A stretch of 64,000 bases of DNA, taken from contig JAYWVB010000079.1 of the NCBI GenBank assembly GCA_039881045.1, forward strand, positions 1 to 64,000, written 5' to 3'. A model generated the notes under the pieces. The model ran no database searches and was not told the origin of the DNA. It saw nothing but the letters and a program-made list of their open reading frames with translations. This stretch comes from Chaetomium olivaceum (taxonomy: Eukaryota; Ascomycota; Sordariomycetes; Sordariales; Chaetomiaceae). The position numbers and the translations under genes are program-made. Positions 9,868-19,000 of the stretch are shown here, one piece after another (positions within the stretch are counted from its first letter, which is position 1; every line of letters begins with the position of its first letter).

Positions 9868-11109
9868 ATGTTCCTCTTCAACGCGCGATTGAGAATTACT
9901 TTCCTTGAGTGCGCTCCTGAGAGGCCGTGCAGTATCCTTTTCCTCCACCTTGACGCGTTTCCTGAGACGCTCAACTTGTCTTCGAAGTTCTGAGTCGTGC
10001 TTTATACGCTCCTGGGCGCGTGCTTCGGCAGTCCGCGACGGAAATCGATGTTCGGGTCGAATCTCTGGGCGAGCTGCCCAGCATTCCTCGAGGTTGTGTT
10101 TGTTGTCACAAGCAGGGCAGCCAGATTTTGAGTCATCGTTGTTTCGACGCTTCTTAGATCGAGGAGGCGGGCTGCGGCTCTTACTTCTGCGTGGTGTTGG
10201 GTTGCGCCGCGAGCGGTGAGGCTCCAAGTCGTGTTCTCCCTCATCGGAGGTCTGATCTGCAAAAGTGACGAACGCGCCCTTGGTGATAGTGCGCGGCTTG
10301 GAATCCCCGTCTTTTCGGAGGCGCTCGCGAAAGTCCTTCACCAGCTTGTGGACGGTAAGCTTGTTGTTGTCGATGAGCGCCTGGTTGCTAATGGCGTATG
10401 CTTCGCACCAGGATTCGTATCCTGCACCTCTGATGGCTGCTTCGAACTGCAACCACCACATCTGGGAGTTGTCGGTGCCCGGCACTTTAGCCTCTTGGGC
10501 TTCGCCGATGGCTGTTTCCCAGCTAGAGAGCCAGCCCCGTGTGTCCTTTGGCTTGCGGGTGACGACCTTGATGGCGGTGTTATAGCGCTCGAGCGCTCGG
10601 CGAAGGTCTTCGAGATCGTCGGTTCCCGCACGCTCCTTGAGGGCGTCGTACCACTCATGAAGCTTCTTGTCGGGTTTGCAGGTCGCGTTGTAGATGTGGG
10701 TGGCGACCGTTTTCTGAACCCAGCTGCTCACGTTGCTGATTCTTTGTCCTTGGGTCTCGTATCGTCGCCAGTTAAACTGGAAGTTGGTCACATCTTGGCG
10801 GTATTGTTCCTTCCCCACCGTAGTCATTTCTGAAAGGTTGCGAGGCGCTCCTTGCGTATCGGTGAGCTCTGTGCCGCCTGCGGGTGTTGCGCTTGAGTTG
10901 CGCGTGCTAGAAGCTGGCGTGTCCAGGAGCTTCGGGTAGTCGGTGAATCTCGGTTCGGTCGGTCGCTCCATGAAGTCGCCTCTGGAGGTGCTTGCAGGAT
11001 TGATGAGCTCCCAGAGCTGGTTATCCTTCGCCATGTTGATAAAGCGCAGGTTCCACTCCTTCCAGCTCTCCGGGCCGGTAAGCTTGACGATGTTTTCGGT
11101 CGAGGTCAT
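9865..11109 (-). CDS. gag: Copia Gag
   Basis: The start is taken as the ATG at 11109 (MTSTENIVKL), the first plausible ATG after the primer-binding site. The frame is open further upstream through the LTR, but that is not expected to be translated. It encodes 414 aa. The N-terminal half is the capsid-like helical region (WKEWNLRFINMA ... LWELI; YNTAIKVV; WWLQFEAAIR). A basic SR-rich segment (RRSKSRSPPPRSKKRR) precedes a zinc knuckle of form CPACx3HNLEEC, which has three residues where classical CCHC knuckles have four. A coiled coil near the end (LRRQVERLRKRVKVEE) may help particle assembly. Confidence 0.9.
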   Translation of the reverse strand: MTSTENIVKLTGPESWKEWNLRFINMAKDNQLWELINPASTSRGDFMERPTEPRFTDYPKLLDTPASSTRNSSATPAGGTELTDTQGAPRNLSEMTTVGKEQYRQDVTNFQFNWRRYETQGQRISNVSSWVQKTVATHIYNATCKPDKKLHEWYDALKERAGTDDLEDLRRALERYNTAIKVVTRKPKDTRGWLSSWETAIGEAQEAKVPGTDNSQMWWLQFEAAIRGAGYESWCEAYAISNQALIDNNKLTVHKLVKDFRERLRKDGDSKPRTITKGAFVTFADQTSDEGEHDLEPHRSRRNPTPRRSKSRSPPPRSKKRRNNDDSKSGCPACDNKHNLEECWAARPEIRPEHRFPSRTAEARAQERIKHDSELRRQVERLRKRVKVEEKDTARPLRSALKESNSQSRVEEEH

Positions 11110-11190
11110 GGTCGCGGTTGCGGTGGTCGTCAAGTTCTTGAACTGTTGTTCGTGGCTGTTGCTTCGAATTGATTGTAGGAAGCTTGGTTG

Positions 11191-11207
11191 CGAGCCGGGC
11201 TCATAAC
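11191..11207 (-). other. Primer-binding site matching initiator tRNA-Met anticodon arm
   Basis: Directly inside the 5' LTR the plus strand reads CGAGCCGGGCTCATAAC. Its gggctcataac is the anticodon stem-loop of fungal initiator tRNA-Met (anticodon CAU). As in Drosophila copia, this implies priming by a tRNA half cut in the anticodon loop rather than by the tRNA 3' end. Confidence 0.7.
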
Positions 11208-11454
11208 TGTTGGAAACCAACAGCCACGATTCCACGGTTATCACACAGATGATGGAGCTTACAACAGTGGGTTGGGATCCTCGGAGCATCCCTGAAGTCA
11301 TCAATTGAAGGTTTTTTTTTTTCTGTCTTCGTCCTCCGTGGCGGGCACCGCCCTGACCTCCTTTTATAGCCTCTTGTTCAACCCCTGGAAACCATCTAAC
11401 ATTAGCGCATCGGCAACCAGGTTTTCCGTGTTTCAAGTGCCACAACTTCCAACA
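11208..11454 (-). repeat. Copia 5' LTR with promoter TATA
   Basis: This is the upstream LTR in element orientation. The TATAAAAG at 11361-11368 (minus) is the likely transcription signal. Sequence appears identical to 5744-5990. Confidence 0.93.
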
Positions 11455-11459
11455 GGGGG
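11455..11459. repeat. Target-site duplication of Copia element (right)
   Basis: GGGGG follows the LTR terminus and matches 5739-5743. Confidence 0.9.
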
Positions 11460-12598
11460 CTGGGGCAAAAGTCCCTACAACAGACGACGGCCAGTTAACG
11501 ACTGAGCTGTTGAACACACTGGAACTCTCCACGGGCTCCATCAAACCCAAGACTACCACACCTCATTACTCTTATTCAATCGAAGATTGTTGCAAACTCA
11601 TGGACAGTGGCATGTCAGCGCTTCTTCAGCTGATTTTTGCCAAGGCTCCTGTTCAAAAGGTGAAAGGGCAAGGAGCCGGCCATCTCCTGGTCGTTGCCGC
11701 GACGGCCGGGGATCTAAACTCCCTGGAGTTGTTGCTCAGGCATTGGGGAGTTGCGCATAGCTTTTCATGGTCATATAAGGACATGGCTCTTTGCGATGCC
11801 ACCCAGTGTGGCCATCTTGGTGTCATGAGGATTCTGCTAGACGTAGGAGCCAAAGTAAAGAGTGGCAGCCTGAGCTGCGGCAATGCCATGGAGAAGGCGA
11901 TAGTGGGAGGCTCTATGAAAGCAATCGGGGTCCTCGTTGAGAGCGGGGTGGCTTTTCAACGGCCGGAGGGCCAGTCATGGATTCGGGGGCCTCAACGGTT
12001 TGCGGTGGAAGACAACCATCTGGAAGCGCTTCATGCTGAAATGAGTGCAGAGGCTACAAGACAAGGGAGCCCTGTATCGTTCCTCCATATAGATAGAGGG
12101 CCTTTCCCACCTCCTCAAGACTCTGAACAATGGATGACAATCTCACGCATAACCATCTTTCTTAGCACTTTAGTACCTTGTAACCGTGCAAGGGCGAGTT
12201 GACGTACCGGCATTGTCTGTGGCTTGCAGGGATGGCAAAGTGGATTTGTTGCCTCTTTGCTTTCGGCAATTAAAGAAACGACACCCAATCCCCTTGAGAG
12301 CGATGGCTGTCCGTTGTACTTTGCATCTCTCCACGGACATGGTGGAATTTCTCGTCAGCTGATCGAGGATGGCGGAAATGTCAACTACGCTATTCCGTTT
12401 GGCACTCCATTGACTGCGGCAGCGAGTCGTGGGCACGTGGACATTATCCGGCTGCTGCTTGATAATGGCGCCGACTCGAACCAGCAATACCGGGCTGTGG
12501 AAGAACCACACGGACGGCCAGTGAATATTTGTTGTCTTCATATGTTTCCTCCTTCCAGCACAATCTTGTCCGTCAACAACAACGGCGACGTCAGCGAC
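11460..12598 (+). pseudogene. Ankyrin-repeat gene, part 2 (between Copia and solo LTR)
   Basis: The frame continues from part 1 after removing 5744-11459. Ankyrin-type segments are clear (GDLNSLELLLRHWG, GHLGVMRILLDVGAKV, GSMKAIGVLVESG, then GHGGISRQLIEDGGNVNYA and GHVDIIRLLLDNGADSNQQ). A 57-nt intron at 12173-12229 (GTACCT...TTGCAG) removes an in-frame TGA and keeps phase. This part ends at the GCGAC target duplication of the solo LTR. Confidence 0.75.
12173..12229 (+). other. Intron in ankyrin gene
   Basis: GTACCT donor, TGAC-like branch and TTGCAG acceptor. Its length of 57 nt is divisible by three, but it contains a stop, so splicing is needed to read on. Confidence 0.65.
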
Positions 12599-13060
12599 TG
12601 TGACGAACCTCTCCTGGACCTCGTCCTGTTAGGGTTCAGTCTGATTGAAGGTGTCTTGCAAAGGTACTAGGTTCGGTGCAGCCAAAGGGTGCACAACAAA
12701 GACTTGTCTCAACAGTAGGCTCTCGAGCTTGTAGCGAACTGTAGTTGTGATTGCTAACTGGAGAACTCCCAGAGCTCTCCAGAACGAGTGACTATATACT
12801 ATCTAATTCCTGGGTGCTCAGTGTGCTCAGTGTTTCTTCCTTTCTGAGGTCACTGATCACACTGGTCACTTCCCTGTATTCCTGTGTTCTGATTGGCTAT
12901 GCGTCTTCCTGTGCTCAGTGTGCTCAGTCTTCCGTCTTTCCCCGTTTCCCTGGTCACACTGAGCATCCTTCATTCTCATTTGATTGGTCCTTCGGAATGA
13001 CTGGTTCGGGGCGTCCCGCGCCTCCGAGGTCCCACCTGTTGGCATATTCGTGACAGCGAC
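12594..13060 (+). mobile_element. Solo LTR (457 bp) with GCGAC target duplication
   Basis: The LTR spans 12599-13055, from TGTGACGAA to TTCGTGACA. It is flanked by GCGAC at 12594-12598 and 13056-13060. A nearly identical copy of the same length lies in inverted orientation at 60540-60996. No internal coding region is present, so it is a product of LTR-LTR recombination. The repeated words gtgctcagtgtgctcagt may be LTR regulatory repeats. The TG..CA ends and 5-bp duplication fit a Ty3 or Ty1 type element; which one cannot be told. Confidence 0.9.
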
Positions 13061-13620
13061 CCACCTCAACAGTCCTATCTATCGCCTGTAGCGAAGGCTT
13101 CTTAGAAGTAGCAGAACTGCCCGTGTCTCGCGGGGCAGCCATACTAGGTCATCCAAACGCAGAAACTGGAATGATACCCAACGCCATTGCTAGCACCTGC
13201 GAAGGCGACTGGTCCCTAACTAAGCACACGTTGCTCGAACTCCTTGTCGAAACGGCGTCAGCCCAGCCAAGCTGGCCCTCCGCCTGGCATGGAGGTCTAT
13301 CCCAAACCGCCCAAGCCCATAATCACACAGCGTTCGACATCATCATGGAATACCTCTCGCCAACCCCGGAGACCTTTGTCCTAGCCAGCACATGTGGTTC
13401 ACTGCCTTCCATAACCCGGCACCTCAACACCGGCATCAGTTCCCTCACTCCCGGCCCCGAAGGGGAGCTGCCACTACATGCGGCCGCATACAACCTACAC
13501 CCAACGGCATTGTCTCATCTTCTCACCCCTAGCGGAGCCAACCCAAACCAACTCGATAAAACCGCATCAACCCCGCTCCTGTCCGCGCTACTCGGCGAGT
13601 ATTGGAATGGGCCTGAGTAA
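13061..13620 (+). pseudogene. Ankyrin-repeat gene, part 3 (frameshifted)
   Basis: In the frame of 13123 the sequence reads on as ankyrin repeats (LSIACSEGFLEVAELPVSRGA; GELPLHAAAYNLHPTALSHLL; TPSGANPNQLDK). That frame is offset by one from part 2 once the solo LTR and one GCGAC are removed, so one base is missing near 13058-13062, at the LTR insertion point. It ends at the TGA at 13616-13618 (tgagtaa). The end may be a true C-terminus or a truncation. Confidence 0.65.
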
Positions 13621-13901
13621 ACCGATGATTTAATTCTGGGCAGACGGCTCAAGGTTACCCACTGTCCCTTCTGTGGGTCAATGATAGTGGTTTTCTCAAC
13701 TCTAGGACCGGGTTATGTCACTCTTTTAGGTAACGTCTGGCAAAGAAACGCCAGGATCCGGTAAGACCGTATTGGGCAGAGCTCTGGTTGGTGCAGAGGA
13801 AAAAGATGCAACGGAGACAAAAATAACTAAGGTAGCTAATGGGACCAGACAGATCAGAGCGTTCACATGATTCAACAGAAAAAGAAAACAGAAACAAAAA
13901 T

Positions 13902-14020
13902 ACATACAACACCGAGGATTCCCCAGTCGTCACCGACCTGAGTACTAGTTCGGCCCTTACTTGTTTGACTAGGGGAGAGCGGACGGGATCCCGTATTTTC
14001 AAGTAGGTATGGTCGTATGT
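13902..14020 (-). rRNA. 5S ribosomal RNA
   Basis: This is 119 nt on the minus strand, beginning ACATACGACCATA and ending GTGTTGTATGT, the paired termini of filamentous-ascomycete 5S. Internal blocks GGGATCCCGTCCGCTC and GTCGGTGAC are recognisable. The 3' half diverges from the usual ascomycete form (GACTGGGGAATCC rather than CCAGCGAATCCC), so it may be a variant or weakly functional copy. Dispersed single 5S genes are normal in these fungi. Confidence 0.8.
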
Positions 14021-14084
14021 AGCAAAGAGATGAACAGGTGTTGTTTATAAAGGTGGGTTCCCGTAGACTTGTAGTAAAAAGGAA

Positions 14085-14141
14085 ACATACAACACCAAGG
14101 GTTCCCCAGTCGTCACCGACCTGAGTACTAGTTTGGCCCTC
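14085..14141 (-). pseudogene. 5S rRNA 3'-half fragment
   Basis: This 57-nt stretch matches the 3' half of the neighbouring 5S copy almost exactly (acatacaacacc...cctgagtactagt on the plus strand), then identity ends abruptly. It shares the same unusual variant bases, so it is a truncated duplicate of the adjacent gene. Confidence 0.8.
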
Positions 14142-15179
14142 AAAAGCTTATCTTTTGGGGTAGGGGGGGTCAAAAAAACAGGGGGCCTCGGGGTCCAAAA
14201 ACGGGTGCCTCTTTTCTCCTGTTAGTGCTGTCCGTTTCAAGAAAACGGCGAAACTGGCTGTGCCGTGCAAACCGTTCTCGCCTATGCAGCAGGTGCAGCC
14301 CAACGGCCAATCAAGCACTGCCATATGGGCATAGCCCCGCCCCCAGGCAGACGAGCTGAAAGACACCCTGCCCGGGCCGCTTCGGGATGGTCAGGGTTGC
14401 AGCCGGCCGGAGAAAGCCCACGATGAAGCATCCCTTATGTCAGAATATCGGGGTGGAGGCTTCGGATAGTTATGAAGTAAACGGGGCATGTTTAGCTTAA
14501 CCACCACCCCTCATCTCGACGGGTAAAACCCGGAGGGGACCCACATGTCGGGATCGAAAAAAGACACGAACAACAACAATAAAAACAAGCACCGCAACAA
14601 GCGCTGAAAACAACCATACTTGATTGCCTGATTGGACTGGTGAATCCCGTATTCTGACACCTTATGGGGGAGCAGGTTTTTGCTCATCCTGAGAGCTTGA
14701 TGCCACACGTGACCCCACTCGTCCGAGGTGGTCAGGCGCACGCCCGTGCCATGATAAACCACCATACGCCGCTTACTTCTGAGGGAGGTCGAGGCGGGTA
14801 TGGTACTGTATATGGCCCTTCCGCAATTGTCACGGGCACAGCCCGTTCTATATCCAGGGTTAGGGCTGTAGAGCTGGACCCCAAAGTGGTGTCCTGTGGA
14901 TGTGGCTTGTGTGCGGGCTTTTCCCTGCGAGCCATCTCTTTTAGTAAGCCGGCCTGCAACCGTTTGTGTTGCGGTCCGGGCCGGGGTTCCGGGCCCACCT
15001 TTTCCAGACTGCGCACGCAGGGCCACCGATTCCCTCTCTTAGTTTGTCAGACCAGTTTTCAGTAGAAGATACAGACATTGTGATCTACAGATCTTTTCGT
15101 GCCTGTGTCTTTCATAGTTTGTTACCGGTGAGCCGGTCGTTTATCGCTCGTGGACCCTCTCCATGATCCGTTATGAAGC
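14142..15179. other. Non-coding accessory sequence with a dispersed repeat
   Basis: No credible gene. The segment at about 14688-14766 is related to the minus strand of about 20760-20845 (shared agcttgatgcYacacgtg and gccatgaaccacc-like words), a degraded dispersed repeat. The rest is unrecognised. Confidence 0.4.
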
Positions 15180-15624
15180 TGTTGGAAGACCAACAACCAC
15201 TGACCCAAGGTGTCACACACACACACGAATGGGGATTCACACTGCTGAGCCTCGGAGGCTATAAGGTTCTCCCAAAGTTCAATCTTCATTGTCTCTCTCT
15301 TCTCTCCCCCATTCCTGCGGTAGGGGGGTTCCAAACTCCGTTATATATCTCTCTGAGTGGCGATGGTGGCACCGCATGCAACCGCACCTGGCCTAAGCCG
15401 AGTGATCTCTCCGGCCTGAGCCGACCGATCTCTTGCCACCGCGTTCTGGGTCTTGACCCATTGACCCTCCTGTGCTCTCAGACCTCCTGGTCTACTTTCC
15501 AACAACTGATATGGCGGACCAACCGCGGTCCAGGGTCATCAAAAATAATCCTATCGGGAACGGCCTTGATGCCTTCCGCGCGCTTCCTTCAACCCGCCCT
15601 GCGGAGAGGTTGGACGAGATATAG
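15180..15624 (+). mobile_element. Decayed Copia-type fragment: LTR plus start of gag-like frame
   Basis: A 325-bp LTR-like unit at 15180-15504 has ends TGTTGGAAGA...TTTCCAACA, like the intact Copia element, and a TATA-like ctataagg near 15259. An ATG at 15511 opens a 37-codon frame (MADQPRSRVIKNNPIG...) of gag style that ends at TAG 15622-15624. No target duplication is seen and the rest of the element is missing. No primer-binding site was recognised in the six bases between LTR end and ATG, so the LTR boundary is tentative. Confidence 0.5.
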
Positions 15625-16081
15625 GAAACTTAACGAGCACGTGGCGGACACAGGCGCTTGACAAGTGTAAGCGCCTTTATAGCTCGGTTACTGTATATAC
15701 GGTCGGGGATTTGCAGCTGCGTAATGACTTTTTCTCGGTGTTGGCTTGGTGTTTTTATAGGGCGTAAACCTCTACTCAAGATCATCTCGGATAATCATGT
15801 CGCACTATTCCGCTTCGTCGCGCCTTTTACCAAATCTATACCTCTCCTCCCGGCTGAATATATCTTGTGTTGCTGCAGCTACGTCACACCTGGAAGATGG
15901 ATATTCCGTTTCTTATCGAGGCCGAGGACCGGCGGCAAACCTCAGATAGTGGCAAGTAGTGTCAATAAGAATTGCGTCAGGGGCGAAAAGTACATTATAT
16001 AAAGCAAAGACGGCTCCCAGGCCCTTCGTTTGAACAGACATAATAAAATATATGAAGATTACAGTGATTGTAGAAAATCCA
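15625..16081. other. Intergenic, 3' of the NLR gene
   Basis: AT-rich pieces and TATA-like words (tttatag, atataaag) but no supported gene. It carries the 3' end region of the minus-strand NLR gene. Confidence 0.4.
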
Positions 16082-19000
16082 TTACTCTGTAAAAGCAAAC
16101 CGAAAGAACGTTACTCGGCCAGAGCTGTGCCCTAGGATGAGTGTATGACCATGAACCGCTACACATGTTGCCCGATAGTCAGCGGGAAGCCAAAGAATAC
16201 GCTTCCCATCTATTGTAACCCAATTGTCGTCGACGGAGAGAAAACCACTGGCGGGTTTCTGGCCTCCAGAGCTGTTCAAAGCTTCTGAATTTACGGTTAT
16301 GCTCAGCAGCCCTCGGTCTGTCTCGAGATATTTACCATCCGGCGAGAACGCCACTGCGCTGACCGAGCCATCATGCCCCTCGAGCGTCTGCCGGTGCGCG
16401 CCGGTCGCCGTATCCCAGAGCCGGATCGTCCTATCGCCCGAAGCCGACGCGAGCGTCTTGCCGTCCGGCGAGAACGCCACTGCGTTGACCCAGCCGCCAT
16501 GCCCCTCGAGCGTCTGCCGGTGCGCGCCGGTCGCCGTATCCCAGAGCCGGATCGTCCTATCGCGCGAAGCCGACGCGAGCGTCTTGCCGTCCGGCGAGAA
16601 CGCCACTGCGTTAACCCAGCCGCCATGCCCCTCGAGCGTCTGCCGGTGCGCGCCGGTCGCCGTATCCCAGAGCCGGATCGTATCATCGTCCGAAGCCGAC
16701 GCGAGCGTCTTGGCGTCCGGCGAGAACGCCACTGCGTTGACCCAGTCGCCATGCCCCTCGAGCGTCTGCCGGTGCGCGCCGGTCGCCGTATCCCAGAGCC
16801 GGATCGTCCTATCGTTCGAAGCCGACGTGAGCGTCTTGCCGTCCGGCGAGAACGCCACTGCGTTGACCCAGCCGCCATGCCCCTCGAGCGTCTGCCGGTG
16901 CGCGCCGGTCGCCGTATCCCAGAGCCGGATCGTCCTATCGTTCGAAGCCGACGTGAGCGTCTTGCCGTCCGGCGAGAACGCCACTGCTCTGACCGAGCCA
17001 TCATGCCCCTCGAGCGTCTGCCGGTGCGCGCCGGTCGCCGTATCCCAGAGCCGGATCGTCCTATCGCCCGAAGCCGACGCGAGCGTCTTGCCGTCCGGCG
17101 AGAACGCCACTGCTCTGACCGAGCCATCATGCCCCTCGAGCGTCTGCCGGTGCGCGCCGGTCGCCGTATCCCAGAGCCGGATCGTATTATCGCCCAAAGC
17201 CGACGCGAGCGTCTTGCCGTCCGGCGAGAACGCCACTGCGTTAACCGAGCCGCCATGCCCCTCGAGCGTCTGCCGGTGCGCGCCGGTCGCCGTATCCCAG
17301 AGCCGGATCGTCCTATCGCCCGAAGCCGACGCGAGCGTCTTGCCGTCCGGCGAGAACGCCACTGCGTTGACCCAGCCGCCATGCCCCTCGAGCGTCTGCC
17401 GGTGCGCGCCGGTCGCCGTATCCCAGAGCCGGATCGTCCTATCGTTCGAAGCCGACGTGAGCGTCTTGCCGTCCGGCGAGAACGCCACTGCTCTGACCGA
17501 GCCATCATGCCCCTCGAGCGTCTGCCGGTGCGCGCCGGTCGCCGTATCCCAGAGCCGGATCGTCCTATCGCCCGAAGCCGACGCGAGCGTCTTGCCGTCC
17601 GGCGAGAACGCCACTGCGTTAACCCAGCCGCCATGCCCCTCGAGCGTCTGCCGGTGCGCGCCGGTCGCCGTATCCCAGAGCCGGATCGTATCATCGTCCG
17701 AAGCCGACGTGAGCGTCTTGCCGTCCGGCGAGAACGCCACTGCGCTGACCGAGCCATCATGCCCCTCGAGCGTCTGCCGGTGCGCGCCCCAGTGGTCTCT
17801 AGTACCAGCGGTCGTTTCGATAAAACACAACCTTTCCTTCCAATACCGCTTTCTAATCTCGCTCAAAGTTGGGCTGAATACGAGCGCGGAGCCGTATATC
17901 TGTAAGGGGGCCCGTTCTATGATCGATCTGTGACTAAATACAAACTTCTCTGCGTCTTTCAACAACTCAAGAAGGTCAGGGTTGATCTCCAGTTGTGACT
18001 AACTGAATTTAGTAACCTGACAATGATACGGCATTGACAACATACCTGAGCGGTAGATAGAATCTTTCTTATCGAAAGCAGCCCACTAGAAAGCTTCCCT
18101 ATAAGAGACAAACTCTCAAGCCAGCGCAGGAAGCATTCCTTTAGGAATCCAAACACCTTCCCATCGTCTGTCAGTTCTCCTAGGAACCCGGCGTTGTCGC
18201 TGTTTAGGGAGCAGAGATGGTCGGCCCAGAAGATACAAGAGTATCGTATTGGAGCTAGCGGATCTGGATCAGGGGCCGCCATATTCTCTGAATTAAAGCT
18301 GGGGTCGAGGTCGTATATGTTGCGTCTTAGCATTGAGGACATCGCATTAATTGAGCGTCTGACAATCTCGCTGTGCCCTTGAGCGGGCCCAGCTGGTTGA
18401 AGTCTAGTCGCGTAATTATCGCCCAGATAGTCCTTCGCGGACTGATGGATTAGGTAAACCGTTTCGTCCTTGATTGTTAGAAATGAGCCGCATCGATCTA
18501 CAATTGTCCGGGGATTAACCTTCGCTGGCAAACCGGCAACTATAACAAGCTCGGAGAGTGATAGAGGGCGATGTACAAGGAATGTAGCCGCGAGTACATT
18601 CTTGCAGCGTTGCCGGTTTTGCTTGTTCCCTTCATCAATCCTGGCCATCATATGACCGTACAAATCTGTCAAGCCCGGAGGGATGCTCTGGACGGTCTCG
18701 ACAGCGTCCCAGCCCTCCACTAAACTGAGTTCTTTGAACACGAGAGCCACCCAGAGAAACGTGTTCTCTGCTCGTTGGCGGACTTCATGAGAGACCTCAG
18801 CCAAAACGCGGCCGTCGTATCCTTCTCTGTACTTGAGCTCCATAAGCTTGTGGTTGATGTATGCATTGACAGGTTCTTCCAGACGCTGAGTATCTAGCTC
18901 GACGAGGGAGTTGGAAGGGTTGAAGGAGTTAACGCTCTGTTCCTTGAGTCCAGCGAGAAGGTCAACTTCTGGACGGCTAGAGAGTAGCCATCTCACCTTC

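Larger units (their letters stand above)
5744..11454 (-). mobile_element. Complete Ty1/Copia LTR retrotransposon
   Basis: The element is 5,711 bp, in minus orientation, bounded by two 247-bp LTRs that appear identical base for base, including an 11-T run. LTR ends are TGTTGGAA...TTCCAACA. It has a 5-bp target duplication (GGGGG), a primer-binding site, a polypurine tract and one long gag-pol frame with the domain order protease-integrase-RT-RNase H typical of Copia/Pseudoviridae. Identical LTRs imply very recent insertion. It interrupts an ankyrin gene, and removal of the element plus one duplication copy restores the host frame. Confidence 0.95.

Noticed and set aside
11110..11559. Extension of Gag upstream through the LTR
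   Set aside because: It would require translation of the LTR and leader. The ATG at 11109 after the primer-binding site is the expected start.
12751..13053. A 100-codon frame repeated at 60542-60844 as a conserved gene
   Set aside because: Both lie wholly inside the 457-bp solo LTRs; similarity is due to the repeat, not to protein conservation.
14148..15100. Protein-coding gene between the 5S fragments and the second Copia fragment
   Set aside because: Frames are short, overlap on both strands and lack domain or splice support.
15175..15509. Target-site duplication around the LTR at 15180-15504
   Set aside because: Flanks GAAGC and ACTGA do not match, so this is not an intact solo-LTR insertion.
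16224..17933. Open frames of 569 and 510 codons on the plus strand and 485 on the minus strand across the WD40 array
   Set aside because: The 126-bp repeat is a multiple of three, so any frame without a stop in one unit stays open through all units. Only the frame with WD40 motifs is coding.
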